NCBI GenBank assembly: GCA_002293365.1 | Contig: DBDD01000045.1 | Location: 1 to 9,250 of the forward strand | Reading direction: 5' to 3' | DNA from: Christensenella sp. UBA941 | Lineage (GTDB): Bacteria; Bacillota; Clostridia; Christensenellales; UBA941 | Length of the DNA: 9,250 bases | Shown here: positions 6,623 to 9,250 of the stretch, piece by piece | How positions within the stretch are numbered: position 1 is the stretch's first letter | Layout: every line of letters starts with the position of its first letter | The notes under the pieces: model-generated | Told to the model about the DNA's origin: nothing | The model's database searches: none | Seen by the model: the letters and a program-made list of their open reading frames with translations, nothing else | Position numbers and translations under genes: made by a program

Positions 6623-8416
6623 ATGGCGGCCTTTCCGGACAAATGGATGCATGAGCTGCTTTCGCGTACGGATATCGCCTTGGTCGTATCGGAATATGTT
6701 CAGCTTAGGGAAAAGGGCGGTAGGCTCTGGGGGCTTTGTCCATTTCACAACGAAAAGACGGCTTCATTTTCCGTATCGCCGGATAGGCAGCTGTACTATT
6801 GCTTCGGCTGTCATGCGGGCGGAAATGTTGTCCACTTTTTGATGGAGCTGGAAAAGCTTTCGTACGTCGATACGATTAAGCTGCTTGCGGATAGAATCCG
6901 GTTGCCGCTGCCGGAAGAGACGGACGACGAGGCCCTCCTCAAGGAGCGCGCGCTAAAAGAAAAATGCCATGAGGCTTGTCGCGAGGCTGCGTTGTTCTAC
7001 CATAGGCAGCTTGCGGCTCCAAGCGCCCATAACGCCAGAAGCTACCTCGAAAAACGCGGCGTAGACGCCAAAACGGTTCAGTGCTTTGGGCTGGGTTATT
7101 CGGGCAGCGGACTCTCAAACTATCTTTTGGATCAGAACTTTTCCGGCGAGGTTTTGATAGCTGCGGGTTTGGCGCGGGAAAGTGGCGGTGGCTTAAGGGA
7201 TGCCTTTTGGAACCGGCTGATGTTTCCGATTATCGGCCTTAACCGGCAGGTGGTCGGCTTTGGGGGACGTGTGCTCGGCGACGGACAGCCGAAATACCTA
7301 AATACCGCGGAGAACGTGATATTCAACAAGCGCAGGCATTTGTATGGCCTGAATTTCTTCCGCAAATCCGGTTTTTCGGATATCCTGCTCGTGGAAGGCT
7401 ACATGGATGTCGTGAGCCTGCATCAGTATGGCGTGACAAATTCGGTTGCAAGCCTGGGTACGGCGCTGACGAAGCAGCAGGCGCGTCTGATAAAGCGTAA
7501 CGTTCCGAGGGCGTATATCGCCTACGATTCCGATTCCGCCGGACAAAACGCTGCGCTGAAGGCAGCGAGAGAGCTTTTGGACGAGGGCGTCGAGGTTCGC
7601 GTGATGCGTTTCCCCGACGGGAGCGATCCGGACGAGTTCATACGCAGAGAAGGTATAGCTGCGTTTGACGATGCAAAGGAGAACGCGCTTACATTTCCGC
7701 AGTTTAGGCTTTCCATGCTCGCCGCCGAGTACGATCTTGGCGACGAAAATGCCCGCGAGCTCTATGCGAAAGCGGCGTGCGCCTTTATCCGTACGCTTGA
7801 GCCGCTATCGAGAGAGCGCTATTTTGCGGCGGTATCGCGGGAGACGGGGTTTACTATAGAGGCGCTGGCGTCGCAAGGCGCAATAAACGGCGGTTATGCG
7901 AATATCCAGGATAATAATGAGAATAGTTTTTCCATTATTCGGAATACTAGAATTGCCCGAATTCGCGAGGAAAACCCGGATTGGGAACGCGCAGAGCGCA
8001 TCCTGTTATGTATATTGGTTTCAGACAGGGAGTGTGCTCTAAGCTTCAGGATGAATGAGAACGAAGCGATATTCAGGAATGAGGCTTATGCCTTATTCGC
8101 GCGTAAGTGCATAGACTGGCATGAGCAGCATCCAGACGAGGAGATCGAGGCTCATTTAGCCGTTTTACTCGGGACGCTTACGCCGGAGCAGTCAAAGCAG
8201 GTTTCGGGAGCTCTCGATACCGAAAAGCCTGCGAATCCCGGGCGCGTTATGTCGGATTGCCTGCTACGCCTGGAGAGCTTCGCGCTAAAGCAACGCATGT
8301 CCGATATACAGCGGAAGCGCGACGAGAGTACGGATAAATCTGAACAAGCTAAGCTTGCTCAGGAATATATGATGCTGAATTCGCGGCTAAGGGCGCTGGG
8401 CGCGTCCGCGAACTGA
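6623..8416 (+). CDS. dnaG: DNA primase DnaG
   Basis: Primase makes the short RNA primers for leading- and lagging-strand DNA synthesis and works with the replicative helicase at the fork. All expected parts are present in 597 residues, a normal length. The N-terminal CHC2 zinc-binding domain has LCPFHNEKTASFSVSP and YYCFGCHAGGNV, with likely ligands C39, H42, C60 and C63. The RNA polymerase domain has WNRLMFPI (196-203) and VGFGGR (211-216). The TOPRIM motifs are LLVEGYMD (E258) and AYDSDSAG (D302, D304), followed by SDPDEF. The C-terminal part from about 430, after an Asn-rich linker, should be the less conserved helicase-binding region. ATG 6623 is the start: it gives the usual FPDKWMHELLSRTDI opening and an in-frame TAA lies at 6599-6601. 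Its own Shine-Dalgarno is poor (GAG at 6612-6614), so coupling to a short upstream ORF is possible. Between dgt and rpoD on the same strand. Confidence 0.97.
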   Translation: MAAFPDKWMHELLSRTDIALVVSEYVQLREKGGRLWGLCPFHNEKTASFSVSPDRQLYYCFGCHAGGNVVHFLMELEKLSYVDTIKLLADRIRLPLPEETDDEALLKERALKEKCHEACREAALFYHRQLAAPSAHNARSYLEKRGVDAKTVQCFGLGYSGSGLSNYLLDQNFSGEVLIAAGLARESGGGLRDAFWNRLMFPIIGLNRQVVGFGGRVLGDGQPKYLNTAENVIFNKRRHLYGLNFFRKSGFSDILLVEGYMDVVSLHQYGVTNSVASLGTALTKQQARLIKRNVPRAYIAYDSDSAGQNAALKAARELLDEGVEVRVMRFPDGSDPDEFIRREGIAAFDDAKENALTFPQFRLSMLAAEYDLGDENARELYAKAACAFIRTLEPLSRERYFAAVSRETGFTIEALASQGAINGGYANIQDNNENSFSIIRNTRIARIREENPDWERAERILLCILVSDRECALSFRMNENEAIFRNEAYALFARKCIDWHEQHPDEEIEAHLAVLLGTLTPEQSKQVSGALDTEKPANPGRVMSDCLLRLESFALKQRMSDIQRKRDESTDKSEQAKLAQEYMMLNSRLRALGASAN

Positions 8417-8438
8417 GGAACCTATCGGAAGGGTGTGA

Positions 8439-9250
8439 TTGAGTTTGGGTGAAGTGATACCCCAAATAAACAGGATTGAGGAGCTTATTGAGGCCGGTAA
8501 AACCAAAGGCGTCCTCACCTACAAAGAGATAATGGATACGCTCGAGGATACAGAGCTCGAGCCCGAGCAGATCGAGCGCATCTACGACAGATTGGAGACG
8601 CTGCATATCGATGTGGTAGAAGACATCGAGGTGCCCGAAGATATCAATACCGACCTTGCGGACGTCGATATCGACCTGACGGTTTCCGAGGGCGTAAGCA
8701 TAGACGATCCGGTGCGCATGTACCTGAAAGAGATCGGCAAGGTTCCGCTTTTGACGGCGGAGGAAGAAGTCATAATCGCCACGGACATGGCGCAAGGCAA
8801 TGTCGACGCGAAGCGCAAGCTCGCCGAAGCGAACCTGCGCTTGGTCGTAAGCATAGCGAAGCGCTACGTTGGTAGGGGAATGCTCTTCCTCGACTTGATT
8901 CAGGAGGGCAATTTGGGCCTTATCAAGGCCGTGGATAAATTCGACTACCGCAAGGGCTACAAATTCTCGACCTATGCCACGTGGTGGATTCGCCAGGCTA
9001 TCACCCGCGCGATCGCCGACCAGGCGCGCACGATCCGCATTCCCGTGCATATGGTCGAAACGATAAACAAGCTTATCCGCGTAAACCGCCAGCTGCTACA
9101 AGAATACGGCCGCGAGCCGCATCCCGACGAGATCGCCGCCGAAATGGGCATAACGGAAGAAAAAGTGCGCGAGATCATTAAAATCGCTCAAGAACCCGTT
9201 TCGCTGGAAACGCCTATTGGCGAAGAAGAAGACAGCCATCTGGGCGACTT
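8439..9250 (+). CDS. rpoD: Primary sigma factor RpoD (SigA), 5' part, cut by window end
   Basis: This is the housekeeping sigma factor that directs RNA polymerase to -10/-35 promoters. About 270 codons are present. Residues about 6-80 resemble region 1.1 ([20 protein letters not shown]), followed by an acidic stretch. Region 1.2 opens at [12 protein letters not shown] (from residue 89). Regions 2.1-2.4 include [38 protein letters not shown] and [14 protein letters not shown] (175-188), then IRIPVHMVE and the region 3 segment [20 protein letters not shown]. Region 4 lies beyond the window. Region 1.1 leads to 1.2 without the long insertion seen in proteobacterial sigma-70. The start is a non-ATG codon. 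TTG 8439 is preferred, 6 nt from GGAAGG (8427-8432). TTG 8445 and GTG 8454 are alternatives, and an in-frame TGA at 8436-8438 excludes anything earlier. Only 22 nt separate it from dnaG, so the two are almost surely cotranscribed. Confidence 0.96.
   Translation, partial: MSLGEVIPQINRIEELIEAGKTKGVLTYKEIMDTLEDTELEPEQIERIYDRLETLHIDVVEDIEVPEDINTDLADVDIDLTVSEGVSIDDPVRMYLKEIGKVPLLTAEEEVIIATDMAQGNVDAKRKLAEANLRLVVSIAKRYVGRGMLFLDLIQEGNLGLIKAVDKFDYRKGYKFSTYATWWIRQAITRAIADQARTIRIPVHMVETINKLIRVNRQLLQEYGREPHPDEIAAEMGITEEKVREIIKIAQEPVSLETPIGEEEDSHLGD

Noticed and set aside
8349..9050. A 233-codon open frame on the minus strand
   Set aside because: It lies wholly opposite the unmistakable rpoD coding sequence and the end of dnaG. 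The frame is open because of codon bias, and its translation shows no recognisable domain.
1..9250. CRISPR arrays, insertion sequences, tRNA or rRNA genes
   Set aside because: No short regularly spaced repeats, transposase frames with terminal repeats, or tRNA/rRNA-like sequence were seen. The only large repeat is the gene duplication.

Overview
The window looks like chromosomal DNA of a Gram-positive, moderate-GC bacterium, most likely a Clostridia-type Bacillota. The main evidence is the same-strand series dgt-like gene, dnaG, rpoD, a gene order I associate with clostridial genomes. Purine-rich Shine-Dalgarno sites (AAGGAG, GGAGG), use of GTG and TTG starts, and a housekeeping sigma factor that runs from region 1.1 to region 1.2 without a long insertion fit this. 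I cannot place it more finely from sequence alone. All six genes lie on the + strand and coding density is high.

Region 1 (1-5423) looks like a surface-glycosylation operon. An extended -10 promoter (TGATATAAT, 44-52) precedes a GtrB/ArnC-like family 2 glycosyltransferase (93-1088), which probably charges a polyprenyl-phosphate carrier with a sugar. It overlaps the first of two tandem, clearly paralogous, multi-membrane-span GT-C (GT39/ArnT-like) glycosyltransferases (1069-3237 and about 3258-5423). Each carries a C-terminal discoidin (F5/8 type C-like) domain predicted to lie outside the membrane. The copies are colinear with a constant 2189-bp offset through the membrane core, where a 213-residue stretch is about 88% identical by hand count. 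They differ sharply in one extracytoplasmic segment just before the discoidin domain. The simplest reading is one lipid-linked sugar donor feeding two transferases with different acceptors. No GtrA-type flippase is in the window.

Region 2 (5424-9250) is housekeeping information processing: a dGTPase-like HD phosphohydrolase (dNTP pool), DNA primase DnaG, and the start of the primary sigma factor RpoD, cut by the window end. The 109-bp gap at 5424-5532 separates the two regions; I see neither a convincing terminator nor a convincing promoter in it. Between dgt and dnaG there is a small AT-rich inverted repeat. It is followed by a strong Shine-Dalgarno that serves not dnaG directly but a possible 11-codon leader ORF ending 2 nt before the dnaG start.

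The most interesting points are the tandem GT-C/discoidin pair with block-wise divergence, the duplication junction, the start-stop codon pair ahead of the first gene, and the possible leader peptide ahead of dnaG. None of these is proof of a new system. The glycosylation cassette is the only accessory-looking part.
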